Shown piece after piece: positions 18,129 through 26,658 of a stretch of 32,611 bases of DNA. A model generated the notes under the pieces. That model saw nothing but the letters and a program-made list of their open reading frames with translations. It did no database searches and was not told the origin of the DNA. Numbering within the stretch: position 1 is the stretch's first letter; every line of letters starts with the position of its first letter. This DNA comes from Pseudomonadota bacterium. Lineage in GTDB: Bacteria; Pseudomonadota; Gammaproteobacteria; Burkholderiales; Ferrovaceae. The stretch lies in assembly GCA_021808815.1 (NCBI GenBank), contig JAKBAT010000005.1, forward strand, positions 1 to 32,611, given 5' to 3'. Both the position numbers and the translations under genes were made by a program.

Positions 18129-19565
18129 ATGCAAGCAACGGATGCGGCACTTTTCTGGTTTCGTCGTGATTTGCGCGACGAGGATAATGCAGGCTTGTCC
18201 CGTGCGCTTTCTGCCCATTCCAGGGTGTTTTGCGTGTTCGTGTTCGATACGGCGATTCTGGAGGGTTTGGCCGAGCGGGCCGACCGGCGCGTGGAATTCA
18301 TCTGGCACAGCGTCGGGATGCTCAGGGCCTCGCTGGAGGCGCGTGGAGGCGGGCTGATCGTCCTGCACGGTCCGGCGCGCCAATGCATTCCGGAATTGGC
18401 CCATGCGCTGGGCGTGGTGGCGGTATATGCCAACGGGGACTACGAGCCGGCGGCACTGGCGCGTGACCAGGCCGTGGCCGATGCCCTGTCGGCCCGGGGA
18501 ATGACGTTTCATGCGGGTAAGGACCAGGTGATTTTCGAGAAACGGGAACTCCTGACCGGGGCTGGCCGACCTTATACCGTGTTTACGCCGTACCGCAATG
18601 CCTGGCGGCAGGCGCTGGTGCCCGAAATGACGGCGCCCTGGCCCATGCATTTTGCAGCACTGGCGCCAGCACCTCCTGGAATGGAACGGCCCCTGCCGAC
18701 GCTGGAAAGCCTGGGGTTCACGCCCACCAACCTGCTGTCACTGGGCATCTGTCCCGGAATGGCGGGCGCACAGCAACTGCTGGAAGACTTCCTGCCCCGC
18801 CTGTCCCAGTATGCACTGGCCCGGGATTACCCGGGACGACGGGGGGTATCGTACCTGTCCGTACATCTGCGCTTTGGCACGGTGTCCATTCGGCACCTGG
18901 TCCGGCTCGCCTTGAGCCAACCGGACGACGGGGGGCAGGTCTGGCTCAATGAACTGGTCTGGCGGGACTTTTATTTTGCGATTCTGGCCAATTTCCCCTA
19001 CGTGGCCACCCAGGCTTTCCGGCGGGAATACAGCCGGCTGGCATTTGACAACTCCCCAACCCACTTCAGGGCCTGGCAACAGGGACTGACGGGATATCCC
19101 ATCGTGGATGCCGGCATGCGCCAGCTCAACCAGACCGGGTACATGCATAATCGGTTGCGCATGTTGACAGCGTCGTTTCTGGTCAAGGATCTGGGCGTGG
19201 ACTGGCGCTGGGGAGAACGCTATTTTGCCGACCGGCTCAACGATTTCGACCTGGCGGCCAACAACGGCGGCTGGCAATGGTGTGCCTCCACCGGATGTGA
19301 TGCGCAGCCCTGGTTCAGGATGTTCAACCCGGTCACGCAGGGACGGCGCGTTGATCCCGACGGGCAATTCGTGCGCCGCTACGTGCCGGAACTGGCCCAT
19401 GTCCCGACGGCAGCGTTGCATGCGCCCTGGGAGTTGTCGCACCAGGCGCAGGCGGCGGCGGGATGCGTGATTGGGCGTGACTATCCGGCGCCACTGGTGG
19501 ATCATGCGCAGGCGCGTTCCAAAACGCTCAGGCGTTATCAACGGGAGGACAGGCAACCCTCATGA
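18129..19565 (+). CDS. phrB: Deoxyribodipyrimidine photolyase
   Basis: 478 residues from ATG 18129; ATG 18111 (six residues longer) is an alternative, and neither has a clear ribosome site. Photolyase uses FADH- and blue light to split cyclobutane pyrimidine dimers. The N-terminal antenna domain begins [14 protein letters not shown]. The FAD domain shows [54 protein letters not shown] and the highly conserved [18 protein letters not shown] with FNP after it. This is the class I CPD type typical of proteobacteria. It diverges from yqgE, and its TGA overlaps the exonuclease III start (ATGA), so two DNA-repair functions are coupled in one short operon. Confidence 0.95.
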   Translation: MQATDAALFWFRRDLRDEDNAGLSRALSAHSRVFCVFVFDTAILEGLAERADRRVEFIWHSVGMLRASLEARGGGLIVLHGPARQCIPELAHALGVVAVYANGDYEPAALARDQAVADALSARGMTFHAGKDQVIFEKRELLTGAGRPYTVFTPYRNAWRQALVPEMTAPWPMHFAALAPAPPGMERPLPTLESLGFTPTNLLSLGICPGMAGAQQLLEDFLPRLSQYALARDYPGRRGVSYLSVHLRFGTVSIRHLVRLALSQPDDGGQVWLNELVWRDFYFAILANFPYVATQAFRREYSRLAFDNSPTHFRAWQQGLTGYPIVDAGMRQLNQTGYMHNRLRMLTASFLVKDLGVDWRWGERYFADRLNDFDLAANNGGWQWCASTGCDAQPWFRMFNPVTQGRRVDPDGQFVRRYVPELAHVPTAALHAPWELSHQAQAAAGCVIGRDYPAPLVDHAQARSKTLRRYQREDRQPS

Positions 19566-20347
19566 AAGTGGCGACCTGGAATGTGAATTCCATCCACGTC
19601 CGACTGGAACAGGTCCTGGACTGGCTGCACCAGCACCAGCCGGATGTGTTGTGCCTGCAGGAACTCAAATGTGAGACCGGGCGTTTCCCCCTTGCCGCCG
19701 TGGCGTCGGCAGGGTACCAGGCCCTGGTGGCTGGGCAGAAAACCTACAACGGGGTTGCCCTGCTGTCCCGTACCGTTGCGGGCGATCCGCTGGCGGGAAT
19801 GCCGGGGTTCGAGGACGTGCAACAGCGGGTGGTGGCGGGCACCTGCGCCGGGGTTCGCGTGGTGTCGGTCTACTGTCCCAATGGCGAATCGCTCACGTCG
19901 GACAAGTATGCCTACAAGCTGCGCTGGTTTTCTGCATTGCGCAATTACCTGGAAGAAACGTTGCAGCGTTACCCGAAAGTGCTGGTGGCCGGCGATTTCA
20001 ACGTGGCGCCGGAGGACCGGGATGTCTACGATCCAACGGCCTGGAAAGGGGAGGTCCTCTGCAGCGATGCCGAACGCGCGGCTTTTGGCACACTCCTCTC
20101 CACCGGGCTGCACGATGCCTTCCGCCTGTTCGACCAGCCCCCGGCCAGTTACAGCTGGTGGCATTACCGCGTGAACGCTTTCAAGCGGGGGATGGGGTTG
20201 CGGATAGACCATGTTCTCGTGAGCACGGCGCTGCGGGAGCACTGCACCTCCTGCGGCATCGACAAGACCATGCGGGCCCGGGAAAGGCCTTCTGATCACG
20301 CTCCGGTATGGGTGGAGTTTTCCGGAGGATCCAGTCCCAGCTCCTGA
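19562..20347 (+). CDS. xthA: Exodeoxyribonuclease III (AP endonuclease)
   Basis: 261-residue member of the ExoIII/APE1 family, cutting DNA at abasic sites and removing 3' blocks during base-excision repair. Catalytic blocks seen: NVNSIHVR (7-14), the metal-binding E34 in LQELKC, YCPNGE, GDFNVAPED, the SWWHYR and GLRIDHVL segments, and the terminal SDHAPVW with H246. Length is normal for the family (268 in E. coli). ATG 19562 overlaps the photolyase stop. The last 52 bp, including the SDHAPVW codons, are also the 3' end of ntrC on the other strand, so this stretch is constrained by two reading frames. Confidence 0.95.
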   Translation: MKVATWNVNSIHVRLEQVLDWLHQHQPDVLCLQELKCETGRFPLAAVASAGYQALVAGQKTYNGVALLSRTVAGDPLAGMPGFEDVQQRVVAGTCAGVRVVSVYCPNGESLTSDKYAYKLRWFSALRNYLEETLQRYPKVLVAGDFNVAPEDRDVYDPTAWKGEVLCSDAERAAFGTLLSTGLHDAFRLFDQPPASYSWWHYRVNAFKRGMGLRIDHVLVSTALREHCTSCGIDKTMRARERPSDHAPVWVEFSGGSSPSS

Positions 20348-21708
20348 ATCTTGCGGGTCAGGGTGTTGCGCCCCCATCCCAGGAGATGTGCGGCCTCGAT
20401 CCGCCGCCCTCCCGTAAAGGCAAGGGCCTGGGTAATCAGGGCCCGCTCGAAGTCCTGGATCAGGCGGTCCAGGATGCTGCGCTCCCCACGTTGCAATGCC
20501 TGGGTCACTTCCATCTCCAACGCACTTTTCCAGTGCATTGGAGGGCTGGTTTCCACAGTACCCTTCAGTTCAGGGGGCAAGTCGCTGACTTCCACGTTGA
20601 CGCCCGGCGCCATGACCGTCAGCCAGTGACAGACATTCTCCAGTTGCCGGACATTGCCGCGCCATTCCAGCCCCTCCAGGTATCGCACCGCTGCATCGGA
20701 CAGGCGTTTCGGTTCCACCTGCAACTGCTTGGCACTGGTCTGGAGAAAATGTCGCGCCAGCAAGGCAATGTCCTGTCGTCGTTCGTGCAGGGAAGGCAAG
20801 CGGATCCGGATCACATTGAGGCGGTGAAACAGGTCTTCACGGAATAATCCCGCACGCACCCGTGCTTCCAGGTCCTGGTGGGTGGCGGCGATGATGCGTA
20901 CCTTCGAGGCGACGGGAGAATGCCCGCCGACGCGGTAAAACTGGCCGTCGGAGAGAACGCGCAACAGGCGTGTTTGCAGGTCGGCAGGCATGTCGCCGAT
21001 CTCGTCCAGAAACAGGGTGCCCTCTTCTGCCTGTTCAAACCGGCCGCGGCGCAGGGTGTTGGCGCCCGTGAAAGCGCCCCGTTCATGGCCAAACAATTCG
21101 GATTCGAGCAGTTCCTTGGGGATGGCGGCCGTATTGATGGCAATGAAGGGCTTTGCCGCGCGATGGCTGTGCCGGTGCAGGGCGCGCGCCACCAGCTCCT
21201 TCCCCGTACCGGATTCCCCATTGATCAGAACCGTGGCATTGGACTGTGACAGCCGTCCGATGGCGCGAAACACTTCCTGCATGGCAGGCGCCTGCCCCAG
21301 GATTTCGGGAGTGTCGTGATGGTCATCCTGGGCCTCTTCCGACCGCAGGCATTCTTCCATGGCCCGTCGTACCAGCTCGATGGCATGATCCACGTCGAAG
21401 GGCTTCGGCAGGTACTCATAGGCGCCACCCTGGAAGGCGGAGACGGCACTTTCCAGATCCGAGTAGGCGGTCATGATGATGACGGGCAGGTCGGGGTAAC
21501 GTGCTTTCAGGCGATCCAGCAGGTCGAATCCGGACCCGCCGGGCATCCGGATGTCGCTCACCACGACCTGGGGCTGTTCGCTCTCCAGAAGTGCCAGCGC
21601 TTCCTGCGCCGAGGAAAAAGACTTGAACAGGATGTTTTCCCGGGCCAGCGCTTTTTCGAATACCCAGCGAATGGAACGGTCATCATCAACAATCCAGACA
21701 GGTTTCAT
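20296..21708 (-). CDS. ntrC: Nitrogen regulation protein NR(I), NtrC
   Basis: 470 residues from ATG 21708, chosen because GAGGGG lies 9 nt upstream; the tracked TTG start would sit directly on that site. NtrC~P is the enhancer-binding activator of sigma-54 promoters under nitrogen limitation. Domain order: a receiver with phospho-acceptor D52 (VVVSDIRMPGGSG); an AAA+ domain with Walker A GESGTGKE (164-171), the sigma-54-contacting loop GAFTGA (211-216) and Walker B TLFLDEIGD; and a Fis-type helix-turn-helix at the end (GGRRIEAAHLLGWGRNTLTRKI). It starts 20 bp after ntrB. Likely targets in this window are the sites at 1797-1845 and 24510. It overlaps xthA by 52 bp. Confidence 0.97.
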   Translation of the reverse strand: MKPVWIVDDDRSIRWVFEKALARENILFKSFSSAQEALALLESEQPQVVVSDIRMPGGSGFDLLDRLKARYPDLPVIIMTAYSDLESAVSAFQGGAYEYLPKPFDVDHAIELVRRAMEECLRSEEAQDDHHDTPEILGQAPAMQEVFRAIGRLSQSNATVLINGESGTGKELVARALHRHSHRAAKPFIAINTAAIPKELLESELFGHERGAFTGANTLRRGRFEQAEEGTLFLDEIGDMPADLQTRLLRVLSDGQFYRVGGHSPVASKVRIIAATHQDLEARVRAGLFREDLFHRLNVIRIRLPSLHERRQDIALLARHFLQTSAKQLQVEPKRLSDAAVRYLEGLEWRGNVRQLENVCHWLTVMAPGVNVEVSDLPPELKGTVETSPPMHWKSALEMEVTQALQRGERSILDRLIQDFERALITQALAFTGGRRIEAAHLLGWGRNTLTRKIQELGLDPPENSTHTGA

Positions 21709-21728
21709 TGCATGCAACCCCTCGAGTT

Positions 21729-22805
21729 TCAGGTGGTCTCCGTTTCGGACAACGGCAGCGTCAGGCTGAAGCAGGTATGTCCCGGCGCGCTTTCGAATTC
21801 CACCATGCCATGATGCTGGCTAATCAAGTTTTGTGCCAACATGAGTCCCAAACCGCTTCCTCCTTCGCGGCCACTCACCAGTGGCTGGAAAATCCGGTTC
21901 TGCAGTGCCTCGGGAATGCCCGGGCCGTTGTCCACGATCCGGATTTGCAGGCCCAGGCGAAATCTTCTGCGTGCCAGGGTGATCTGGCGCAGTGCGCGGC
22001 TTTGCAGCAGGATCTGCCCCTGCCCCTGCAAGGCCTGGGCGGCATTGCGCACGATGTTGAGTACGGCCTGGATCAGCTGTTCCCGGTCGCCGATGATTTC
22101 GGGAAGGCTGGTGTCGTAATCCCGCTGGATCACGATGCCTTGGGGATATTCGGCAAGGATGACGCTGCGCACCCGTTCCAGCACTTCATGGATGTTGAGG
22201 GGGGCGGACTGTTGCAGCCGGTTGGGACTGAGCATGCGGTCCATCAGCACCTGCAGGCGGTCGGCTTCTGCCCGGATCACCTGGGTATATTCTTTCAGTT
22301 CCAGGCGATCCAGTTCGCGTTCCAGCAGCTGGGCGGCCCCACGGATCCCCCCCAGGGGGTTGCGGATTTCATGGGCCAGATTGCGGATCAGTTCCCGGTT
22401 GAATTTCTGGTCTTCGAGGATTTTCTCTTCCCGGGCGATGCGGATGCGCTGACTGATGGGGCGGATTTCCAGCAGGATTCCGGGTTCGGTCCCCTGGATG
22501 GGCGTGCCCGTGCAGCTGACCAGGAGGGTGGGATGCCCCTTCCGTGCCAGATGCCATTCGTGTTCGATGAACCCCATGTCCTGGGCCAGGGCGGCCCGGG
22601 CGACTTCGCTCAGGGATTCCGCGCCGGACAGCAGGTGTGTCAGGGGCTGGGAGAGCATGGATTTGCTGCTGATTTCCAGCAGGTTCTCAGCGGCAGCATT
22701 GATGAAGCGTACCTGCAGGGATCCATCCAGGATGAGGACCGCGGTGGCCAGGTGATCCAGCCCGCCATAACCGGGATGGGACGGGCGTGAAATGTTGACG
22801 TTCAC
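21729..22805 (-). CDS. ntrB: Nitrogen regulation sensor kinase NR(II), NtrB
   Basis: 358 residues. I prefer GTG 22805 over the tracked ATG 22829 because GGAGGA lies exactly 5 nt upstream of the GTG, whereas the ATG abuts the U-run of the glnA terminator. NtrB is a soluble PAS-domain histidine kinase/phosphatase that phosphorylates NtrC and is controlled by PII. Seen here: a PAS domain (about 15-115; LATAVLILDGSLQVRFINAAAENLL), the H box with H145 in NLAHEIRNPLGGIRGA, and the ATPase motifs NIVRNAAQAL, IVDNGPGIP and GSGLGLMLAQNLI. There are no membrane segments, as expected. It lies downstream of glnA after a terminator and 20 bp before ntrC. Confidence 0.95.
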   Translation of the reverse strand: MNVNISRPSHPGYGGLDHLATAVLILDGSLQVRFINAAAENLLEISSKSMLSQPLTHLLSGAESLSEVARAALAQDMGFIEHEWHLARKGHPTLLVSCTGTPIQGTEPGILLEIRPISQRIRIAREEKILEDQKFNRELIRNLAHEIRNPLGGIRGAAQLLERELDRLELKEYTQVIRAEADRLQVLMDRMLSPNRLQQSAPLNIHEVLERVRSVILAEYPQGIVIQRDYDTSLPEIIGDREQLIQAVLNIVRNAAQALQGQGQILLQSRALRQITLARRRFRLGLQIRIVDNGPGIPEALQNRIFQPLVSGREGGSGLGLMLAQNLISQHHGMVEFESAPGHTCFSLTLPLSETETT

Positions 22806-22810
22806 GGGAA

Positions 22811-22816
22811 TCCTCC
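22811..22816 (-). promoter_or_regulatory. Ribosome binding site deciding the ntrB start
   Basis: Read on the minus strand, GGAGGA stands 5 nt before GTG 22805. It is one of the strongest Shine-Dalgarno matches in the window and argues for this start over the ATG at 22829. Confidence 0.75.
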
Positions 22817-22830
22817 GGGGTTGGGGCATG

Positions 22831-22864
22831 AAAAAGCCCGCTCACCGGGTTGGGAAAGCGGGCT
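22831..22864 (-). terminator. Rho-independent terminator after glnA
   Basis: On the minus strand the arms AGCCCGCT and AGCGGGCT form an 8-bp stem around a 14-nt loop, followed by TTTTT within the downstream arm's tail. It is 52 bp past the glnA stop and just before ntrB. It should cut off most glnA transcripts, leaving ntrBC to partial readthrough or its own weak promoter, as is known for E. coli glnA-ntrBC. Confidence 0.85.
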
Positions 22865-22915
22865 CGAGCGGAAGTTCCAGAAGCCGGGCGTCACATGCTT
22901 CCGGCCAGAAGCCGG

Positions 22916-24325
22916 TTACAGGCTGTAGTACATCTGGAATTCCACGGGGTGGGTGGTCATCCGGAACAACGTGACTTCGTCCATTTTGAGTGCGATATAG
23001 GCGTCGATCATGTCGTTGGAGAACACGCCACCACGGGTCAGGAACTCGCGATCCTTGTCCAGGGCGGCCAGGGCCTCTTCCAGGGATGCGGCCGGTGCCG
23101 GGATTCGGGCATCCTCTTCCGGAGCCAGGTGATACAGGTCCTTGTCGGCGGCTTCACCGGGATGGATCTTGTTCTGCACACCGTCCAGGCCGGCCATCAG
23201 CATGGCGGAAAATGCCAGGTAAGGGTTGGCCAGGGGGTCGGGGAAGCGCACTTCGATGCGGCGGGCCTTGTCGCTCTGGACGAACGGGACGCGAATGGCC
23301 GCGGAGCGGTTGCGTGCCGAGTACGCCAGCTTGACCGGGGCTTCAAAACCGGGCACCAGGCGCTTGTACGAATTGGTGCCGGGATTGGTGATGGCATTCA
23401 GTGCCTTGGCATGCTTGATGATGCCGCCAATGTAGTACAGGGCGAAATCCGACAGTCCGGCATATCCATTGCCCGCAAACAGGTTCTTGCCATTCTTCCA
23501 GACCGATTGGTGCACGTGCATGCCCGAACCGTTGTCGCCCACGATCGGCTTGGGCATGAAAGTGGCGGTTTTACCGTAGGAATGGGCCACGTTGTGGACC
23601 ACATACTTGAGGATCTGCAGCCAGTCCGCCCGTTGTACCAGGGGGGCAAACTTGGTGCCGATCTCGCACTGGCCTGCGGCGGCCACTTCATGGTGATGGA
23701 CTTCGACCGCCACGCCCATGTCTTCCAGCGCAAGGCACATGGCGGAACGGATGTCCTGCAGGGAATCCACGGGAGGCACCGGGAAATAGCCGCCTTTCAC
23801 CGCGGGACGGTGTCCCATGTTTCCGCCTTCGAATTCCTTGGCGGAGGACCACGGGGCTTCCTCGGAGCTCACCTTGACGCCGCATCCGGACATGTCCACG
23901 TTCCAGGTCACCGAGTCGAAAATGAAAAACTCGGGTTCAGGGCCAAAATAGGCCGTATCGCCCAAACCACTGGCCTTGAGGTAGGCTTCGGCGCGACGGG
24001 CGAGCGACCGGGGGTCGCGATCATAGCCTTTGCCATCGGAGGGTTCGATCACGTCGCAGGTCAGCAGCAGGGTGGTTTCGTCGAGGAAGGGATCAATCTG
24101 TGCCGTGCCGGCATCCGGCATCAGCAACATGTCAGAGGCCTGGATGCCTTTCCAGCCGGCAATGGAGGAACCGTCGAAGGCGTGCCCTTCCGTGAACTTT
24201 TCGGGGCCGAAAGCGCTCACGGGCACGGAAACATGCTGTTCCTTGCCGCGGGTATCCGTAAAACGCAGGTCCACGAATTTGACTTCGTGATCCTTGATCA
24301 ATTGCATGACATCAGCTGCTGCCAT
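22916..24325 (-). CDS. glnA: Glutamine synthetase, type I (GlnA)
   Basis: 469 residues from ATG 24325 (AGGAGAG upstream); the tracked ORF extends 60 codons into the promoter and is rejected. GlnA makes glutamine from glutamate, ammonia and ATP as a dodecamer. Seen here: the Asp50-type loop [11 protein letters not shown] (48-58), metal ligands in [11 protein letters not shown] (127-137), GSGMHVHQS (266-274), the latch [13 protein letters not shown] (314-326), [11 protein letters not shown], and the adenylylation site Y398 in [11 protein letters not shown], marking the GSI-beta type regulated by GlnE. A sigma-54 element and an NtrC site lie upstream, and ntrBC lie downstream after a terminator. 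Confidence 0.98.
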   Translation of the reverse strand: MAAADVMQLIKDHEVKFVDLRFTDTRGKEQHVSVPVSAFGPEKFTEGHAFDGSSIAGWKGIQASDMLLMPDAGTAQIDPFLDETTLLLTCDVIEPSDGKGYDRDPRSLARRAEAYLKASGLGDTAYFGPEPEFFIFDSVTWNVDMSGCGVKVSSEEAPWSSAKEFEGGNMGHRPAVKGGYFPVPPVDSLQDIRSAMCLALEDMGVAVEVHHHEVAAAGQCEIGTKFAPLVQRADWLQILKYVVHNVAHSYGKTATFMPKPIVGDNGSGMHVHQSVWKNGKNLFAGNGYAGLSDFALYYIGGIIKHAKALNAITNPGTNSYKRLVPGFEAPVKLAYSARNRSAAIRVPFVQSDKARRIEVRFPDPLANPYLAFSAMLMAGLDGVQNKIHPGEAADKDLYHLAPEEDARIPAPAASLEEALAALDKDREFLTRGGVFSNDMIDAYIALKMDEVTLFRMTTHPVEFQMYYSL

Positions 24326-24349
24326 CTTTTCTCTCCTGTCGTATCCGCT

Positions 24350-24392
24350 CACGAAGTTTTCGTGGTGTTCAATGCGCTCGCGGGTGACCCGC
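24350..24392 (-). other. Two small hairpins in the glnA leader
   Basis: The predicted 94-nt leader of the sigma-54 glnA transcript contains two perfect inverted repeats: CACGAA/TTCGTG with a 3-nt loop (24350-24364) and GCGGG/CCCGC with a 3-nt loop (24380-24392). No U-run follows either, so they are not terminators. I recognise no known riboswitch. They may stabilise the mRNA or be chance. Confidence 0.4.
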
Positions 24393-24429
24393 TTGCAGTC
24401 CTTAAAATGTAAACGCAACCCGCCTGGTA

Positions 24430-24446
24430 AGCAGGTTATATGCCAA
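24430..24446 (-). promoter_or_regulatory. Sigma-54 (-24/-12) promoter of glnA
   Basis: On the minus strand TTGGCATATAACCTGCT has the TTGGCA and TGCT blocks, with GG and GC separated by the required 10 bp. The implied start is about 24419, 94 nt before the glnA ATG. The match is weaker than the one at 1919 but is supported by the NtrC-like palindrome centred about 99 bp upstream. Confidence 0.75.
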
Positions 24447-24509
24447 ACCTGATCTCTACGATCCGTCATTGTGCCACAAGGCCATCCCGGTGAATGCAAT
24501 TCCATTCAA

Positions 24510-24526
24510 GGCACCAAATTTGTGCA
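24510..24526 (-). promoter_or_regulatory. NtrC-binding palindrome upstream of glnA
   Basis: GGCACCAAATTTGTGCA (plus-strand reading) fits the NtrC consensus with an AT-rich centre. Its centre is about -99 from the predicted glnA start. I found no convincing second site 32 bp further out. It lies between glnA and the divergent rhodanese gene, in a 311-bp gap otherwise holding only the promoters and leader hairpins listed here. Confidence 0.78.
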
Positions 24527-24579
24527 TTCCGGTGACAAGAGGCATGAAAACAGGGCGCCGCAGGGTCAGGGCAGGAAGT

Positions 24580-24607
24580 TTGTCGGGCCGGGCGTCCAGC
24601 GTACAAT
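24580..24607 (+). promoter_or_regulatory. Possible sigma-70 promoter of the rhodanese-aroE-mtgA operon
   Basis: TTGTCG and TACAAT are separated by 16 bp, and the -10 ends 29 bp before the rhodanese ATG. It is a reasonable housekeeping promoter by eye and the only candidate found in the gap. Confidence 0.5.
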
Positions 24608-24636
24608 GGGGCCACGCGACACAGAGCCAGTTCCCC

Positions 24637-25089
24637 ATGACCAAAATTCCCGAACTACTGAAAATCGCCCGACTCCGGGCAGCTGAAGCCGGTTTGCCCT
24701 ATGAGGGGGCCTTGTTGCCCACCGAAGCCTACGGGATTCTGGGGTCAGCAAGCGTGGCCGTACTGGTTGACGTGCGCACGCGCGCCGAACTCGACTGGGT
24801 GGGGTTTGTGCCGGGTGCCGTGCATGTGGAATGGCAGGATTATCCGGCTTGCCAGCGCAACGACGCCTTCATTTCCCAGTTGCGCCAATCGGTTCCCGAG
24901 GATGCGCTGCTGCTGTTTCTGTGCCGTTCGGGGGTCCGTTCCCATCATGCCGCCTGCGCAGCGACGGCGGCGGGTTTTGCCTCCTGTTATAACGTGCTGC
25001 AGGGGTTTGAGGGGGACCGCGATCCCCACGGACATCGCAACCAGCTGAACGGCTGGCGTGCCGCAGGCCTGCCCTGGAAGCAAAACTGA
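24637..25089 (+). CDS. Rhodanese-like domain protein
   Basis: 150 residues from ATG 24637; the tracked start at 24469 lies inside the glnA control region and is rejected. It is a single rhodanese domain with VLVDVRTRAELDWVGFVPGAVHVEW and the active-site loop LCRSGVRS, with C96 as the expected persulfide-forming cysteine. Such proteins transfer sulfane sulfur; the acceptor is unknown here. No signal peptide is present, so it should be cytoplasmic. It lies 5 bp upstream of aroE and diverges from glnA, so it is probably the first gene of a rhodanese-aroE-mtgA operon. Two further cysteines (C107 and C117) are near the active site. Confidence 0.88.
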   Translation: MTKIPELLKIARLRAAEAGLPYEGALLPTEAYGILGSASVAVLVDVRTRAELDWVGFVPGAVHVEWQDYPACQRNDAFISQLRQSVPEDALLLFLCRSGVRSHHAACAATAAGFASCYNVLQGFEGDRDPHGHRNQLNGWRAAGLPWKQN

Positions 25090-25094
25090 ACGTC

Positions 25095-25937
25095 ATGGAT
25101 CGATATGCCGTCGTGGGCCATCCCATTGGCCATAGCCGTTCCCCCGAAATCCATGCCATGTTTGCCCGGGCCACGGGGCAGGCCATGACTTACGAGCGCC
25201 TCGGACCTGATCCTGAGGGGTTCGAAGAGGCAGTGCTCCGGTTTCGCGAGGAAGGCGGCAAGGGTCTGAATGTCACCTTGCCCTTCAAGGAACGCGCCTT
25301 TGCCCTGGCCCGTTCGTGTTCCAGCCGTGCCGGTGCCGTCGGTGCCGCCAACACGCTGGATTTTCGCGCAGAGGGCATTTTTGCCGACAACACGGATGGT
25401 GCCGGGCTGATACGGGATCTGACCCGCAACCTGGACTTTTCGCTGGCAGGGCAGGATGTGCTGCTGGTGGGGGCAGGAGGCGCTGCACGGGGCGTGCTGC
25501 CCGCCCTGCTGGACGGGTCGGTGTCGCGGATCGTGGTTGCCAACCGCACTCCGGCCAGGGCCCTGGCATTGTTGCAGTATCTTGGCCGTGAGGGAGGCCT
25601 CCCCCAGGAAATCCTGCACCGCTGCGTGGGCTGCGGTTTCGATGCGCTGCCTCCGGGACCTTACGCGCTGGTGATCAATGCCACTTCAGGCAGTCTGGAA
25701 GGGGAAATTCCGGCCCTGCCCGAAGGGGTGTACGGTGAGGCAATGCTGGTTTACGACATGGTCTATGGCAAGGAACCCACGCCTTTCCTGAAAAAGGCCC
25801 AGGCACTGGGTGCCCGGCGCACGGCGGATGGGTTGGGAATGCTGGTGGAACAGGCCGCCGAGTCCTTTTACCTGTGGCGTCAGGTGTATCCCGATACGGG
25901 TTCCGTGCTGCAACAGCTGCGGTCCCGACTGGAGTGA
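25095..25937 (+). CDS. aroE: Shikimate dehydrogenase AroE
   Basis: 280-residue NADPH-dependent enzyme reducing 3-dehydroshikimate to shikimate in aromatic amino-acid synthesis. Seen here: the shikimate-binding start VVGHPIGHSRSPEIH; catalytic K65 in NVTLPFKERA and D101 in DNTDGAGL; the nucleotide-binding GAGGAARGVLPAL with NRTPARA; and the C-terminal TADGLGMLVEQAAESFYLW. NRT rather than an acidic residue after the second strand suggests NADPH preference, as usual for AroE. It starts 5 bp after the rhodanese stop and ends 4 bp before the mtgA start I prefer. The aroE-mtgA pairing is common in Betaproteobacteria. Confidence 0.96.
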   Translation: MDRYAVVGHPIGHSRSPEIHAMFARATGQAMTYERLGPDPEGFEEAVLRFREEGGKGLNVTLPFKERAFALARSCSSRAGAVGAANTLDFRAEGIFADNTDGAGLIRDLTRNLDFSLAGQDVLLVGAGGAARGVLPALLDGSVSRIVVANRTPARALALLQYLGREGGLPQEILHRCVGCGFDALPPGPYALVINATSGSLEGEIPALPEGVYGEAMLVYDMVYGKEPTPFLKKAQALGARRTADGLGMLVEQAAESFYLWRQVYPDTGSVLQQLRSRLE

Positions 25938-25941
25938 CCGG

Positions 25942-26640
25942 TTGCAGCGGCTGTCCAAGATGCTCTGGAAGCTGTTGCGGTGGGGCCTGCTGGCACTGGT
26001 GCTGTGGGAGGTCTGGATATTGGCCCAGGTATTCTGGTGGCGTACCCATAATCCCGAAGAGACTTCGTTCATGCGGCTGCGGGCCGAAGCACGGCATGAG
26101 GCAGGCCTGGGGGGCCTGATGCCGCACCCCTGGGTGTCCTACGAACGGATTCCCGACAGCCTGAAACGGGCGGTCATTGCCGCAGAAGACAGTACATTCA
26201 CTGCCCATCACGGATTCGACTGGGAAGGCATGCGCAAGGCCTTCGACAAGGACCTGCGTCGGGGCCGTGCCGTGGCGGGAGGGTCCACGATTACCCAGCA
26301 GCTGGCCAAGAACCTGTTTCTGTCAGGACAACGTAGCCTGTGGCGCAAGGGACAGGAGGCGGTGATCACGCTCATGCTGGAGGCACTCTGGAGCAAGCGC
26401 CGCATTCTCGAAGTCTATCTCAACGTGATCGAATGGGGAGACGGCGTCTTCGGGTGTGCTGCTGCCACCCGGCATTACTTTCAGGAACCGGTCAATGCGC
26501 TGACCTTTCCCCAGTCTGCCCACCTGGCTTCCATGATTCCCAGTCCGCGCTACTTCGACCGGCATGGAGAAACAGAAAGGCTTCTGGAGAAAAGCGACAT
26601 CATCCAGATGCGGATGCCGCAAGTCGCAGTGCCCCGCTAG
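25942..26640 (+). CDS. mtgA: Monofunctional biosynthetic peptidoglycan transglycosylase MtgA
   Basis: 232 residues from TTG 25942, chosen because GGAG sits 7 nt upstream; ATG 25960 (226 residues, no ribosome site) is the alternative. MtgA polymerises lipid II into glycan strands without transpeptidase activity. Seen here: one N-terminal membrane anchor (about 11-33) and a GT51 domain with catalytic E82 in IAAEDSTFTAHHGFDW, GGSTITQQLAKNLFLS (113-128), the KRRILEVYLNVIEWG helix and the C-terminal SAHLASMIPSPRYF. Length is close to E. coli MtgA (242). It is last in the rhodanese-aroE-mtgA operon and convergent with the histone-like gene. Confidence 0.93.
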   Translation: MQRLSKMLWKLLRWGLLALVLWEVWILAQVFWWRTHNPEETSFMRLRAEARHEAGLGGLMPHPWVSYERIPDSLKRAVIAAEDSTFTAHHGFDWEGMRKAFDKDLRRGRAVAGGSTITQQLAKNLFLSGQRSLWRKGQEAVITLMLEALWSKRRILEVYLNVIEWGDGVFGCAAATRHYFQEPVNALTFPQSAHLASMIPSPRYFDRHGETERLLEKSDIIQMRMPQVAVPR

Positions 26641-26658
26641 GTTTGACCCTGTGCCCAG

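Noticed and set aside
24461-24476. Minus-strand TGGCAC as another sigma-54 element near glnA
   Set aside because: The required GC at the -12 position is absent at the correct 10-bp spacing (GA instead), whereas 24430-24446 has it.
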